Source: Plectrocnemia conspersa (lineage: Eukaryota > Arthropoda > Insecta > Trichoptera > Polycentropodidae). Taken from it: 64,000 nucleotides of DNA. Below are positions 1 through 13,030 of this stretch, piece after piece. Location: the NCBI GenBank assembly GCA_009617715.1, contig VTFK01000172.1:186001-250000 (forward strand), read 5' to 3'. Under the pieces are notes generated by a model. The model was not told the origin of the DNA. It did not search any database and saw only the letters and a program-made list of their open reading frames with translations. Within the stretch, counting starts at the first letter, position 1. Each line of letters opens with the position of its first letter. The position numbers were made by a program, and so were the translations under genes.

Positions 1-712
1 TTAGTATCATATTTGACAAACGGGGTGTGAACTGCAGATGGACGGATTCTAAAATTAAAAAGTATATTTATAATGATAATGTTAAAGAGGTTCTAGATAA
101 TTTAAATAATGAATTTGGTGTAACAGAAATATACAGATAAAAAATAAAATTTTAATTATATACTAAAAAAAATAGTAGAAAATTAGGTATATTATCTAGG
201 ATGAGAAATATGTTAGTATAAAGACAAAAAAAATCTACAACAGTATTATATTGCGCCACTTTAATTATTGTACAACAATAATATATATGCTTAATAAATT
301 AAATAAAACGATGTTGCAAAAATTACAAAATAGGGCAATGAAAGTAGTTTTAAATAAAAAATATATTTACTAGTTGTAGAAGTATGATTTAAAGATTGAA
401 ATGATGCATATTCAAGAAATATTGAAGATGAATGTTTTAGTATTTATATTTATATAAGTTAGAAAATAATATGTTACTAGAGTATTTTAATAAGTATTTA
501 ATAATGAATAAAGATGTACATAGATTTAATATTAGAAATGAATATAATTTAAGGGTAGTTCGGTATAAGAAAATGAGTACGGCCAGGGGAATATTATACG
601 GAGGTGTGAATTTATATAATAATATTCTTAGGACAATCTGCAAAAATAAAAATATGGGTTTTCTCAATGGAATAAAGAAACACCTTTGTGTATTAAGAAA
701 TAAATTATAATA
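1..712 (+). mobile_element. LINE-B fragment (3' part of a non-LTR reverse transcriptase, degraded)
   Basis: This is the 3' part of an AT-rich non-LTR retrotransposon. Near 70-120 it reads YNDNVKEVLDNLNNE, near 290-350 LNKTMLQKLQNRAMKVVLNK, and near 570-710 a tail reading STARGILYGGVN and later GIKKHLCVLRNK. These are typical of the region after the reverse transcriptase catalytic core. Several stops and frame changes break the reading frame. The same words recur on the minus strand at 54050-54910 (DNVKEVVDNLNNE) and 22705-22895, and on the plus strand at 52620-52705. This shows a repeated family, not a host gene. The clade is not assigned. Confidence 0.75.
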
Positions 713-1029
713 ATAAAGTGTTTATTTATACATAATATAAATAAATTAAATAAATAAATAATAATTAGATGAGTTACATATTTATATGTTTATACAATAA
801 AATAACGTTGTAAAGAAAATATTTATACTCAAACACATTTTTAATAAATTTAATAGCGGGCGACGCTCTAAAGGAGCACTGAAACACTCCATTCCAGCCT
901 GCGGTAGAGTGACGTCGATCCTTCATGTCAGCTATGGAAACAACGTCACTTTTGATACTCGATTACGTTTGACTGAACTGTCTGAGTGGAATCGCTTTGT
1001 ATTTCAATTTACAACCAGTAGCTTTTTTC
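713..1029. other. AT-rich spacer after the LINE tail
   Basis: The first 100 bases are A/T-rich repeats that probably form the LINE 3' tail. The rest, from about 850, is a short GC-richer stretch leading into the repeat copy that follows. No coding potential or RNA gene is seen. Confidence 0.5.
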
Positions 1030-1823
1030 AGGGGAGGGGGGGTGCATTTTACGCCTTCCTATTGACCAAAATTCGGTTCGAATACACTTTAACCAATACT
1101 CTTATATCAGAAGTCAGTAGTAATATCAGTAGAAATAGCTTCTCATATTTTTAAAACATAGTGTAATATCGAAGTGCAGATGAACATTATCATGAAAAAA
1201 AGTAATTTATGGTAATTATGGACCTAATGAGATTTGTTGTATAAAATTAACAGCAAATGGACGTTTAGCAACTGTCAAATTGACATTCATAACATATAAT
1301 TTCACTAGCTCCTATAAGTAAAATTATATTTTCGCTAGTAGAAATATATATATCTACTGGTGAAATTGTATTTTGACCTCATTGATGAAAATATAACTTC
1401 ACTGAAAAATATACATGCATGTAAATAAATGATTATAAGCATGTAAATATATTTATTACTACATATGGAAAAGTTTATATCATATAATTTAACTAGCACC
1501 TGAAATATAAATTATATATTCACTGGTAAAAATATATATCTACCGGTGAAAATGTATTTCGATATTATTTCACTGATATGACATATTTTAAAAATACTTT
1601 CAGGAAAGATTCGAGACTGTTTTTTTTAGATTTTCCTTAAGAGTTAATCTAAAAAATCTGATTTAGAATCAGGGACGTTATTTCAGGGGGGGGGGGGCAA
1701 CAGTTTGTCAATCAGTGGTCGTTTATTTAATAATTCAATTTCTTTAAGATTCATAGTATTTCATTAAATGCCATATATTTCCCGGCTCAAATGCTTCTAC
1801 CTGTCCCGAAAATGACATCCCTG
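1030..1823 (+). repeat. G-run foldback repeat family, copy 1
   Basis: One of the longest copies in the window of a non-coding repeat. Modules in order: a block around 'cctattgaccaaaattcgg' (1060-1200), a block around 'aacagcaaatggacgttt' (1250-1300), two small palindromes of the form 'tttcactggtaaa' paired with its reverse complement (1320-1370 and 1520-1560), and a terminal G-rich module (1670-1823). The same modules recur at 4765-5150, 8760-9305, 13031-13290, 29880-30975, 37128-38280, 43885-45080 and 52706-52945. No protein is encoded. It is probably a non-autonomous DNA transposon or a composite of two. Confidence 0.75.
1670..1823. mobile_element. 154-bp G-run module with inverted ends (candidate hAT-like MITE)
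   Basis: The module begins CAGGGACGTTATTTC, followed by a 13-base G run, and ends GAAAATGACATCCCTG, so the ends are inverted repeats starting CAGGGA. The flanking octamers, TTTAGAAT on the left and TTTACAAC on the right, match at 6 of 8 positions. That would fit a decayed 8-bp hAT-type target duplication. Similar G-rich ends occur near 4767, 9130, 13062 (minus), 23310, 29880, 37128, 37857, 43886 and 45044. The superfamily call is an inference. Confidence 0.5.
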
Positions 1824-2600
1824 TTTACAACCCCCTTACGGAGCAACCTGGACTCTTCCTCTTATATTTGTGCAAAAAGCTATATATTATACAGACCTTT
1901 CAGCGTCTATAAAAGTCAGCTGAATAAATCACACTACTCGACATGTAACCCAGAAAGTCCTAAGTACTATTATTGTAACTATAATGATTTGTATAAAAAA
2001 ATATTCAATAATAATTTGAAATGTAAATTTCGAAACGACGACTTTACCAATATATCACATTATAACATAAAAAACATCATTAAATTATCCCTTAAGATAT
2101 TGCAAAATAATAATACCTGTACAACCAGGAACGTCTGTTGTCGCTCCTCGGCGCAGTGAAAGCGGATCCGGAAAGTTGCTCGGCATAGAGTCCGTAGGGT
2201 GGTTTCTGAGGGCTGTTTCGACCCTCGGGCAACGCGCCTGGCTTTCGCTCGTCCTCGCTGGAAAACTCCGAACCGAAACCGCTCAGATACTAAAAATAGG
2301 AATGAATCGAAATACTAATTTGCTCTTAGGGTGGCGGAAGCGATTAAAACGAAAGAGAGACGATACCCTCGGTTTTACACCCTGCTCTAATTATTATAAT
2401 TGCGTCGTCGGAGTTTTGAGAGCGCCGGATCGAGAGATATTAGCGAAGTTTCAGGAGTACCGTCAGTTGGCAGTTGAGTATCGAGTGTCGGTTAAAACTT
2501 TAATTGGAACGGAATTTAAAGTGAAATTTGCCACGTTTTCCGAGAAAATGGCGAGTTCAATGTCAAGGGTCTGTAGATTGATTTTGGCCGCTTAGTAACA
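1824..2600. other. Non-coding stretch with a GC-richer island (2120-2595)
   Basis: The island is clearly less AT-rich than its surroundings. It contains open frames of about 120-140 codons, but none resembles a known protein and none has convincing splice sites. A TATAAAAG word sits near 1910. It could be a conserved regulatory element or an untranslated first exon; the sequence alone does not decide. Confidence 0.35.
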
Positions 2601-4764
2601 ATATTAAGTCAATATGAATACGAAATATTTGAATCAGTCTGTTGAATATATCGGACTTGTTCGCCATTAAATACTTTGTTTCTGAAATCTATTATGTAAA
2701 AATCAAATCAACATTTTTTCTAAAAAAAAAAATATGAGTAAAATTACGTGCTTTTTTTTAAGATATTTTTTTATTTTTTACTTATGAATGTTATATTGTT
2801 TTCCGTGACAATATATTACATGGAAATTAAAATGTTTTCATCAAACTCGTTTAGCACGATCTTAATAATCATAAATCAACAATAATTAATGGAAAGAAAC
2901 AATGAACACTGCTAACAAATATTAAGTTTACAACTCATTAGGAAGGAACGAGGTATTTAGTGGAACTTATATGTTTTGGCGCATTTAACTTTGCAGAGTC
3001 GAGATTTAATTAAGGCAGATGCGAATTTCGGTCATGATTTATGTGGACTTAGAGTAATACCTTTATTTGGTCCATATTTCACAGAGAGTGTGTGTATGTA
3101 GGCAATGCGGATAAATGCGGTGTTTACGAGAGACTGTCCGGCTTGGCGACAAGTTTCAGATAAATATTTGCGTCTCGAGAGTCGTTTAATATATGCATTT
3201 ATCTCGTTTGGAATGGTAATAAACAGAAAAAAGGTAAACAAGTTGAGGCGATCGTAGCACGCAGTGTGTTTTATAATAGATTATTTTTTGAGGTTTGCGT
3301 AATTACTTTTGTCGAGTAATAAGATAAGTGTTGTTTACAATTTGTACAATTAATATCTTTTTGTAGTATTGATACGATATATTGATTAAATCAGAAATTC
3401 ATAAAATTGAGATAAACGAGTTTTTTATTTCTACAATTTTTAAATAAAAATATCATATAAAATAGAAAATCTCAATGTCATTGTTCCATTCCAATGGGCT
3501 CGGCGGTCGTTTCGAAGAGCTTATAATATATATCGATTGAAACTAATATAAATAGCTTACGAGTAAATAAAATATAATTTATGACTTTCAGAATTGTTTC
3601 AGTATGAGCGAATATTGTGAGTAATTGTAAGTTTAATAATATAAACGTTTACGTAGATTGATCAATTATTTTATTTTATTTGAATTGGTTTATAACTAGG
3701 GCTTCCGAACCGATCGAAAAGGTACAGAAAATCCCTATTTAACAGTCCAAAAATAATGTTATATTGTGCGGAATTTGAACATACAACAATTCAATTCAAT
3801 TCACAAACATCTAGGAGTAGATTGATACTTTTTAAATAAAATATGTAGCTTTAAAAAGTATATTTTTAATTGGTGATAAATATTTTTTTTGGTTAATTGT
3901 ATTAATATAAAAATAAAATAATCTGCCCAATTAAATAAAAATACGTTATACATATAAGTTAAGGATTAATTACACGTGTATTATATATTGTATTTTAGAT
4001 TAAAACTTTGCGGATCACGTATCCTTCGTAATTTTGATTAGATTCACAAGTTTTGATCGGGTAACTTAGTCTAATGTTGCTATTTTCTGGAAAGCTCAGG
4101 ACTGTATACTAGAATGATTATATACAAGATTATTAAAATATACAATACAATTTAAATTAATTCCATCGTTAAATCTGCAATGCCACCGTCTTCTTTAGAA
4201 TGTTGTAAACATCGAGCGACAAACCAGTTTCATAATAAAACATTTATTATTCCAACATTAATTCAACACACTGCTACCGCAACACAAAAGTGATATTTTT
4301 ATTTATGTAATATCTTCTTCAGCGTCGAGAGAGAAACATAAAATGAGGCACACGAGGTTTACGTTCGAAGCTTTTCCATTATTTATGACGGATACCATCG
4401 GACGCTGGTGAATCCTGAGGAATTGCACGGAGAACCGCTACTTACAAATAAAAGCGTTTTTCAAAGATAAACTGAAGGACACCAGTACATATTTAAAAAA
4501 AAAATTTACATTTATATAAGCTGGGTAGTAAAATAAATTACTAGGAAATATATAATCTCCATTACTGAAACGCGTCGTTAGGAATATACACGAGTCAGAA
4601 CCGGCAATACAAGATTACCGCAACGTGCTCGTGCAAATTTCTAAGGATTCTCGCAACCCTGAATTCAATGTCAGCCAAACAACAAAGCATACCGCGTTGT
4701 TTGTTATCCGATTGCAATGCGCTTGTGTGTTTTTCTCAAAAGTATCATCAGCATCCGGAGCGAA
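2601..4764. other. AT-rich intergenic DNA
   Basis: No gene, repeat or RNA recognised. Small GC-richer patches occur at about 3010-3260 and 4320-4450. Their open frames are short and unlike known proteins. Confidence 0.4.
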
Positions 4765-5150
4765 ATAGGGACGTCATTTTTCATGGAGAGGGCGGGGGGG
4801 GGGGGGGCAAAAGTTGGCCAGTCAGTGGTCGTTTTCATTAGAATTCATAGTATTTCATTAAATTACTTTCTAGCCAAATTCATCCTAAAGAGGCACCGAC
4901 ACGATTTTATTGCTTTTGACGTGAATTTTTGCCTTCTGAGAAATAATAATTGTTTTTGCACCCTCCTATTGACCAAATTCGGTTTGAATATACTTCGACC
5001 AATGCTCTCATGTGGGAAGTCTGTAGTAATATCGTTAAGAATAGAAATAATAATTTTAAAACATAATGTCGAAGTACAGTCAAACTATGGAGCAATATGC
5101 GAGATGCAACATCTATCTGTACTTCTTCGGCTTATTTTGTCCTGAGATAT
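4765..5150 (+). repeat. G-run foldback repeat family, copy 2 (partial)
   Basis: Starts with AGGGACGTCATTTTTC, a G run of about 13 bases at 4790-4807, then GGCAAAAGTTGGCCAGTCAG. It continues into the 'ttttattgcttttgacgtg' and 'cctattgaccaaattcgg' blocks shared with the other copies. The long open frame across it (4717-5145) is fortuitous, since it crosses the repeat boundary. Confidence 0.7.
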
Positions 5151-5278
5151 ATACTTATGGATTTCGTCACTGATAACGTAAAATAATTCGTTGTCCTAAT
5201 AATAGCAATAAGAATTGCATATTAAATTCGTTCTTTCCTGCGTTGAAATATAAATATTTTGCTGTTATTGTTACGACG

Positions 5279-6080
5279 CACTGTGGGGTATTTGCCCGAT
5301 CTGTGCGGCCAAAATTATTTCTCGACTTTAGTTGATTCCATAAGTGCTCTTAGTCAAATACATTATATTATAAGTGTTAAAAAATACATTATAAAAAAAA
5401 ACTTTTTTTAAAAAAAAACTAAAAAAAAAACTTTTTTTTTTATTTTTCATGAAATAATTCATGCAATTTTATTTTATTACGTATTTAAAGTATTTCTTAA
5501 ATTATAGGCCCGAGGTGTTGAACGGTCGTGCGAATTTCGCCGCGTCAAGTGTTAAAAATAAAAAATAAATTGTATGTCACAAAGTTTGATATTTGCTGTT
5601 TTTTTAACAAGAAAAAGTATTTGACTAGTATTTTATCATACTCGGTATCGTTTTCATTTTTAAATATGTGTATATTTGGTGATTCTAAACAAATTTTTAT
5701 TTTATTTTATTAGTACGCGATCCACAATTTGAGATTTACTGATTTTAACATGGTGATCATGTTATTAAAAAATACCAATCATTATAAAACTGTATTTTAA
5801 ATTTGACGTTAATGCGTCACCTAATTAAAAAGTTATAATAGTTTAAAACGTTTAGGTCCAAACTTTCGCGACTAAGCACGCCGAGAAAACGATGCGTGCA
5901 TTCGAAGGGATGACTGACTTCCGACCGGTCGTGGGGGCGCTAGCGTTATGCAAGGAGTGGGGGAATTTTTGATTATTATGCGCAAAATTATCAGCTTTAC
6001 AGAGCAATTTTTTTTTTACCTGCGCTTAAATTTTCATAATCGACTTTTGGCCGCCCAGATCGAGCAAATACCCCACCGTG
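5279..6080. mobile_element. Transib-like non-autonomous transposon (802 bp)
   Basis: The left end reads CACTGTGGGGTATTTGCCC. The right end, reverse complemented, reads CACGGTGGGGTATTTGCTC. Over the first 36 bases the two inverted ends agree at about 33 positions. The element is flanked by a perfect 5-bp direct repeat, CGACG, at 5274-5278 and 6081-6085. Known Transib elements make 5-bp target duplications with a CGNCG preference and have ends resembling the CACAGTG heptamer of V(D)J signals; both hold here. The interior has long A/T homopolymers near 5390-5440 and a GC-richer patch at 5850-5960. No RAG1-like transposase is visible, so it would need a transposase supplied from elsewhere. Confidence 0.7.
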
Positions 6081-6085
6081 CGACG

Positions 6086-8759
6086 TTAGTTAACATTAGA
6101 TGAAACGTCCGCTCATCCGCCATTTTAAAGAAACCAATTAATATATTAAAAACCCAGATCCAGTTTCTCGCGAGTGAATTATACATATTGTATTTATGCT
6201 TTAAAACTTGGCTAATATATTTACTATTTATATAAATAATCAAGAATATAAATGTAAAATATAATAATAATTGGGAGTAATTTATAAATATTTAGCATTA
6301 GATTAATACTTCTATGTAGATATATATGTATGTATTAAAAAATATAATACTTCCTATGGGCAATAAATGTTTCGATTGATTTATATAATATTACTTTTGT
6401 GTGTTGCTTTGTTTTGATAGGACCTATATTTTATAAAGAAACGAATTTTATATATAATATAACAAAAATCGTAATTAAGTATGTATATATTAATATTGTA
6501 GTGGTTTTGAAGCTCAACGTCATATTTACGATTCCCTTTATTACTCCCTAGAACGCATTCGTTCTCTTTATTAGTTACACCTAGAGATTTATGATGCTTC
6601 CCGAAGAAATAATTAATTTCTACCCACAACCGGAATGAAATTATTTACGATTTTAATAACGATGGGCGCGGCTTAATCGTAATCGAAGGAGACAATAAAA
6701 AAGAACAATAACTGAGCGGATTGGCAATAAAATGTAGGCCGCTGGCGAAATCTGACAGGTATCATAAATAATGCGGGGGCAAAAGAAGGAATCAATCCAC
6801 TTATCCGACATTTTTTATTCATAACACTAAAAGAAAAGTTCAAAGCGTTAGAATTGATATATGTATATTAAATAATGATGACTCGATGCTATATGATATA
6901 CATATGTATAGTACCGACGCGAGCGCAAATTATCATGCTATTTCCAAAATTAAATTCTGAAAATAAGTTCAAAAATAAATTAATAAAAATAGAGTGGCAT
7001 TTTTAATTAAGGTAAATTTAAAATAAAATTGTACTAAATAACATTAATATTTGGGGAGAAGGGGAGATGCTTAGCTGGATGCCTATATATTTCTGATTCG
7101 TAGTTTCAAATCCATGTAAGACAAATGGAAAAAATCCGTAAATTTTATAAAATGGGTCGGGTCAAAACAGGCTTTTTTATTCGTCATATATAATATTTCC
7201 TCAACCGTGAATTTTTCCATTTTCTTAAATTTATACGTTTTGTTTTTATATTTATTATTATATTTCCCCTCGTAAAACACCCCACACCAAAACAAAATGA
7301 TTATTTGTTTATTTCGTAAATTTACGTGCAGGATCTAACGCAAATGCTTCATGCATATAAAAAACAATCATTTATAACTAAAGTACAATACAATTATGAT
7401 TTAGTACATACACAAATAGATAAATTAACATAAACGTATACGATAGTTTAAAGCAGAACGAAACAACAGATTAAAAGTCGATGTCCGATTAAAAGGTTTT
7501 CCTACGTATGAGAAATATGAAAGATATTTACATTTTTCTGATTATTGTTCTTATAATTTTATTTTAGACTCTTTATTTAAAATTGCAGATTTTTAAATAT
7601 TATATGTTTTTTGTAAAATATCCAGAAATAGAAAAATCATATATTATCGTTAACGATATAAAAAACGTTACAGAGTGATATAGAGATATCAATGTGTGGA
7701 ATTAAAAAAAATGTTCCACAGTATATACGCACAAATTTTCACATGCGTATTACGAATCGAAACAGAATTTAATTTTCACGTTTGTAACATAGATCGACCT
7801 CAAGATATATAACGTTTCACTTCCCACGTTATGTTCGCTGAATTTGATTTTTGCAAAGGTCAGATGTATAACGTGACAAATTCTACGTATCTGAGGGGTA
7901 TACGTACACGTGTGCAGGTATCGTACTTTTCCGAGGCATTTCATAAATTTTCCGAAGAAAATTCATTAGGCGTATGGAAGAAAACACACGATATAACGCT
8001 CCGACACGCGAGAAGCTCGGGATGAATAACGAGGCGTACTTAAATCGGTTAGGGGAATAGAAATCAAGATAAAAAATGGCCGTCGAGGGTCAACTTTTTG
8101 AGCGAAAGCGTAAGAGAATAAATTGCTTCGCTTCCAGTCCGTTCCAGTCAATTCGAGATCGACAGGAGGCTGATGGTTTTGGAACCGATTTTTTGCGCGT
8201 TGAGCGTCGATTTAACGACCGTTTTATCCCGACCCTCAATATCTCATTTTTATTAACATATACGTAGCGCTGCGTGCGTTTAATTATATTATAATGGATC
8301 TAATAATTCCCTTTTGTCCAAAGTCGACAACGACGACGACGAACGGCGGTACGTACTAGTGCTTTATCGATCACTGTATTCTGAAATTTTATTTTAACAC
8401 GATCAGCGAAACGAAAGATATATCTGTCTAATGTTGCTTTATAGAAACATTTTTTTTGTAATAAATAGCTTTAAATATTTTTCGGTTACAAAGAAAAATA
8501 TTGTTGCAATCCGCGGGCTCTCGCGCCTGCGTCAGGACTCACGCGCAGATCGGCAGTAAACCCATCGGTCGCCGCACTCGGGTGTAGTGCTATCGCTCCT
8601 CAGAAATGGTGCCCTCTTAACTGAATTCACGTGTTTTCATTTTTCCAAAGGCTCTGATGTAACGACCCCACACAGGCTCACGTAACAATATAATGAAAGA
8701 CAAATAAAATTATATTCACATGAAAATGTACCCGAGTACTAAAGTCAAGAAATCTAAAC
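6086..8759. other. AT-rich intergenic DNA with GC-richer islands
   Basis: No gene recognised. GC-richer patches lie at about 6640-6800, 7980-8270 and 8500-8640. They hold overlapping short open frames on both strands, none resembling a known protein. Such islands in AT-rich insect DNA are often conserved regulatory sequence, but that needs cross-species alignment. Confidence 0.35.
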
Positions 8760-9305
8760 AGCTTTCATCCCTGAGAGATGGTTTGGCTTAGTTTGTATTT
8801 TGAACTAATAATTAGAACTTTCATTAAGTCAAGTTGGATTTGGTTAAGTTTGGATTTGAACAGCAAATGGATGTTTCGTAACTGTCAAATTGAGTTTCAT
8901 AGACATTTTATGGCATATTCATTGAAAAAGAAACACTCTGTAATGTTTATACATCACATCGAAATAAATAATTATATGTAAACTGCGCATGGTAAAGGTA
9001 AAATCATATAATTTTACTAGCACTGTCAGATAAATTAAATTTTCACTGGTAAAAATATATATTTACTAGTGAAAATATATTCCAATATGATTTTACTGAA
9101 ATGACATATTTAATAAAATATTTTCGGGATAGATTTTTTGAGAGACGTCATTTCAGGGAGGATGGGGGGGGGGTGGCAAAAGTTTGCCAGTCTGTGATCG
9201 TTTTTTTAATATTTCGATTTCATTAAAATTCATGGTATTACATTAAATGATATGCATTTTCTGGGAAAATGCTCCCACCTGACCCCCCCCCCAATGATGT
9301 TCCTG
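8760..9305 (+). repeat. G-run foldback repeat family, copy 3
   Basis: Carries the 'aacagcaaatggatgtttcg' block (8859), the paired palindrome arms at 9041-9053 and 9062-9074, then the G-rich module with a G run near 9165 and a matching C run near 9285. The right end AATGATGTTCCTG is the inverted counterpart of GACGTCATTTCAG at 9134. Confidence 0.75.
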
Positions 9306-12300
9306 AAACAATAGTAGATATTTGCATTAAAATACACATTACACTCGATGACGTCATTTTGTCGAAATAGAACTATCGATCAAAGAAAGCTGGTAAGAGT
9401 AGCACATATACCGATAAAAGGTTAAAATAGTATCAGTAATAAAACGTGGATATAATTTACGCACGAAACAAGCGGGCAGGTATCGCCAACCTTAATGTTC
9501 GACTGGAGATATAAATTATTTTGACAAGTTTCTACAAAGATAAGTTAGCTCGAAACAAATCGTTTGGACGATAATGGCCGATGGTTAATTAAATTTAAAA
9601 GGTCAGGAAAGGTTGTCGACCTTTCTTTTGTGTTCTTAATCAAACCTGAAGATCTCAAATTAAGGCGAACAGGTGTTTTGTCTGGTTTCAGAAAAAGGGA
9701 TATACATACATATATGTTTTTACATTAATAAAGTTACTTATTCATATTAATAATATCAAACCGATGCTAAGAAAAGTCTGATTTTTCTTTGGACTGGTCC
9801 TAAATATTAATTCTCGGTACAAGGTATATTTAATTAGTCTTTACCATATATTTTATATATCAATATTATTTATATTTGAAAAAATAAACCACAGCCATAT
9901 TAACGTAAAATCACAAAAATCAATAGATAAAGCTTTAACTTATATACAATAAAACCGCAATTTAAGTTTATTATTTTGTTGTTATAAAATCATAAAAACT
10001 TATAAAATAAACCTGACGATAAAACAACATTTCTTATCACCCAGAAAAATGCTACAAAATATTTCGCGTAATATATAATACAAACACAGAAAATCCCGCC
10101 TATTCTGTTTTCAATCAAGTAAGTTAAATGAATACTATTTTAACCTCAACGTTCAACTATAATTTTGTTTATTTTAAAACTGTTATATATTTGTTGTAAA
10201 AGGATTTAAATGAATTATTGATGTAATATTTGTTAGCTTGAAAATATATAAAAAGCAACGTAACTATGACTATGTAATTTTATAGTTTATAATCATATAT
10301 AAAAATAATCTGAATTCAACCAATTTTGCTATTTATGAAATTAATAAGATATATAGTTAAATATCTTTTAAAAGTAAGCTATATGCTTTATTATATTTTA
10401 TTTTTAACAAATCACAGAAAATCTTTTTTTAACAAAACTGACTTGCCACACTTTCAAAATCAACGGCTCATATATAAAACAACGATTTCATTCATATTGA
10501 ATAAGAATTATGTAAATAAATATAAAAAACTTATTTATTAAATGTTATTATTAAATATTATTAATTTTCGTTCATATTTTACAGTCATATTTATTATCGC
10601 TCTAATTTGATAGAACGGTTATATTTTTTACACGTTTTTAATCAAACCTGCGTGAAAGTTCGTTATAGCGAGTTTCGCTACTCGACGTCTGAATTATTCA
10701 AAGGAGTAGCTACCTGATTTACCGGCGTTTGTATAAAATTATCAGAGCGGAGCAATCGGCGATGCAACCGCACACCCCTGGCAGCCAGTATTGACCGACC
10801 GGCGACCCGCTTTTCGACACCCCTGGGGCAATTGATCCGTTTTCCGCTCGCGCTGCAACGGAACCGCCGACGGTGAGTTGAATTTGCGAAAATCTGTCTT
10901 AGAAATATAATATCTGACGAGGCATAATCTGAGGGCGAGGTCACATCTGACGACGCAGACATCACGTACGCAATAATTATGCAAATTTGGTAGGCAAAGA
11001 TGGCGGCGAGCATGATTCATAATAATATCGGGACTTTAATTATTACTATTATAAACTTGGCAGGCGTGAAACTTATGCTTTAAGATGAATAACAATTTCA
11101 GCACGAAAGAAGTAGTAAGTTATTGTTTAATGAAAGTCCCATTTCAAGTATATAAATAATAAATATTATTATTTTAGTAACACCCATCAAATCTCGTTTT
11201 TACTTATTTTGGATTATGTAAATAAATATAATAAAAAACTAAACATAATACGTATCAGTAATATTTGTATTTTTTTGTAAGTGAAAATGTATTTTTAACT
11301 AAAAAACCGCTCATTACTGTTTCGCGTTTTTGTTATGTATTTTATATATTAGCCTAATTAGTTTTTAAGGTTTTGTGTATTATTGTTATATACGGTATTA
11401 TCATTTTTTTACGGCTTCTTGTGAACCATACCTTTATTTATTAGATAATGATACAAGTAATATCAGATTTTAATTTTAAATAAGATATGATAAAACACTA
11501 TTTTCAAATATATGCAAAATACATTTTTATCGTGTACTAAACAAAATTTAAACCTCTACCATACTACCCGCTCGTCGGTCTGTCTATTATGCAACTCTTA
11601 CATAAGTCGCTTACGAATCGAATATTACACATTAATACAAAGATAATCGTAAATCGTCTACAGATGATGTCATAATGAGCGATAAATTATTTTTCAAAAG
11701 AAAAATTTATAACATTGTAAGATTTTAAAAATTTTGATATGAATAGTATTAGGTAAAGGAGTCCGATGAGTGCGCCATGTTAAATTTTCATGAGAATTCG
11801 GGTAAAGATGAAACTGGGGCAAACTTCTCGGCGGTAACAAAAATGAAGCAAAACATTTCATGGCGCCTCGCAGGCGCCCTACACGTTTCCACTTTACTAT
11901 ATTACAGTTTTTATTACTGGACACTATATTCAGAAACAAATAAAATCTAAAACTAAACTTTTATAAACTATAAACAGTATTTTATAAATATATCTATGCC
12001 ATGCAGTATATTTCATTAGAATATGTGTAATATTGGCTATTTTTGCTGGGCCGACAATTTTCGTATGTATATTAGTATGTCGACTTTATCATATGTATAT
12101 TAGTATGTATTAATTTTGGTTCAAGTATTATATATTTATTTACTTTTAAAGCTACGCTATTTCACTGAGATTACATTATAAAGCATATTTTGTTGGATAT
12201 TTAATTATTTTTTATATTTATCTAAAGTTATGCGGTTTTCTAGGTTTGTTATCTAAATTTAAAGTACTGCACAGCAAAATAAATATTATAAATAATAAAA

Positions 12301-12980
12301 CTAACTATAACAGAAAAAAACTAAATATGCTAAAATATTTTTGATTATTTTAAATTCGTTATTCATTTTACACATATATAAGGTAACTAAATAGTTTCAA
12401 AAAATATAAGCAAAGTTAATCTTATAATTCATACAAAACAACTAAACCAAAAATTGCATAGGTTAACTAAGCGTCACTAAAATAATAAAATATATTTTAT
12501 CAATAATATTAAATAACGTTTATGTCAAATTATAGGATTTTTAATAGTTGAAAAAATAATTTCCTTGGAGTATTTATTAAATTATGTTTTACTTGAATCT
12601 GTTAATACTGTAATTGTTTTGTATTGAAAACTTGCAGAAATCTTAAAAATATTATTGCTAAGAAGTGATGATGCATATGTTTAATAAATTAAAGAAATTT
12701 AATAATATAAAAGTGCTAAAATAAATTATTAAAACACACTAACTCAAAAAGTAGTAAGACAAATCAAAGCAATAAAATATGGATAATCACAGATTTTTTT
12801 CTTAAATTTATTATAATTTTAATATAAAATGATAATAAATAAATAACAACAAAAATAATTTTGGAAAAATAAGCAAAACTAACTCACTCACCGGTGTATA
12901 CTAACAGATTAACAAATGTGTATAAATTAACTAACTACACAAAGTGTTAAGATCCAAAAAGGTTGATGATAATTTTTAGA
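9306..12980. other. AT-rich intergenic DNA; GC-richer island 10660-11015
   Basis: Mostly very AT-rich, with no gene recognised. The island at 10660-11015 stands out in composition and contains AAGATGGCGGC at 10997-11007, a good match to the YY1/Pleiohomeotic site. A smaller patch is at 11755-11890. Open frames of about 90-110 codons on the minus strand in the island look like compositional by-products. Confidence 0.35.
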
Positions 12981-13030
12981 GCTTCATTAGCGCATGAATT
13001 TTTCCAGAAAAATTCACGCGCTAATGAAGC
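12981..13030. repeat. Near-perfect hairpin, 23-bp stem
   Basis: The arm at 12981-13003 starts GCTTCATTAGCGC and pairs with the arm at 13008-13030 that ends GCGCTAATGAAGC. There is one A-C mismatch and a 4-base loop. It sits at the edge of a repeat copy, so it may be a terminal foldback created on insertion. Confidence 0.8.

Noticed and set aside
1791..2159. 122-codon + strand frame
   Set aside because: It begins inside a repeat module, is Asn/Tyr/Lys-rich as expected from AT-rich DNA, and has no recognisable domain.
2176..2595. 139-codon + strand frame in a GC-richer island
   Set aside because: No family resemblance, no clear splice context, and the initiating position is arbitrary. Kept only as an island of unknown role.
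4717..5145. 142-codon + strand frame
   Set aside because: It runs through a repeat boundary and a 13-base G run, so it cannot be a conserved gene.
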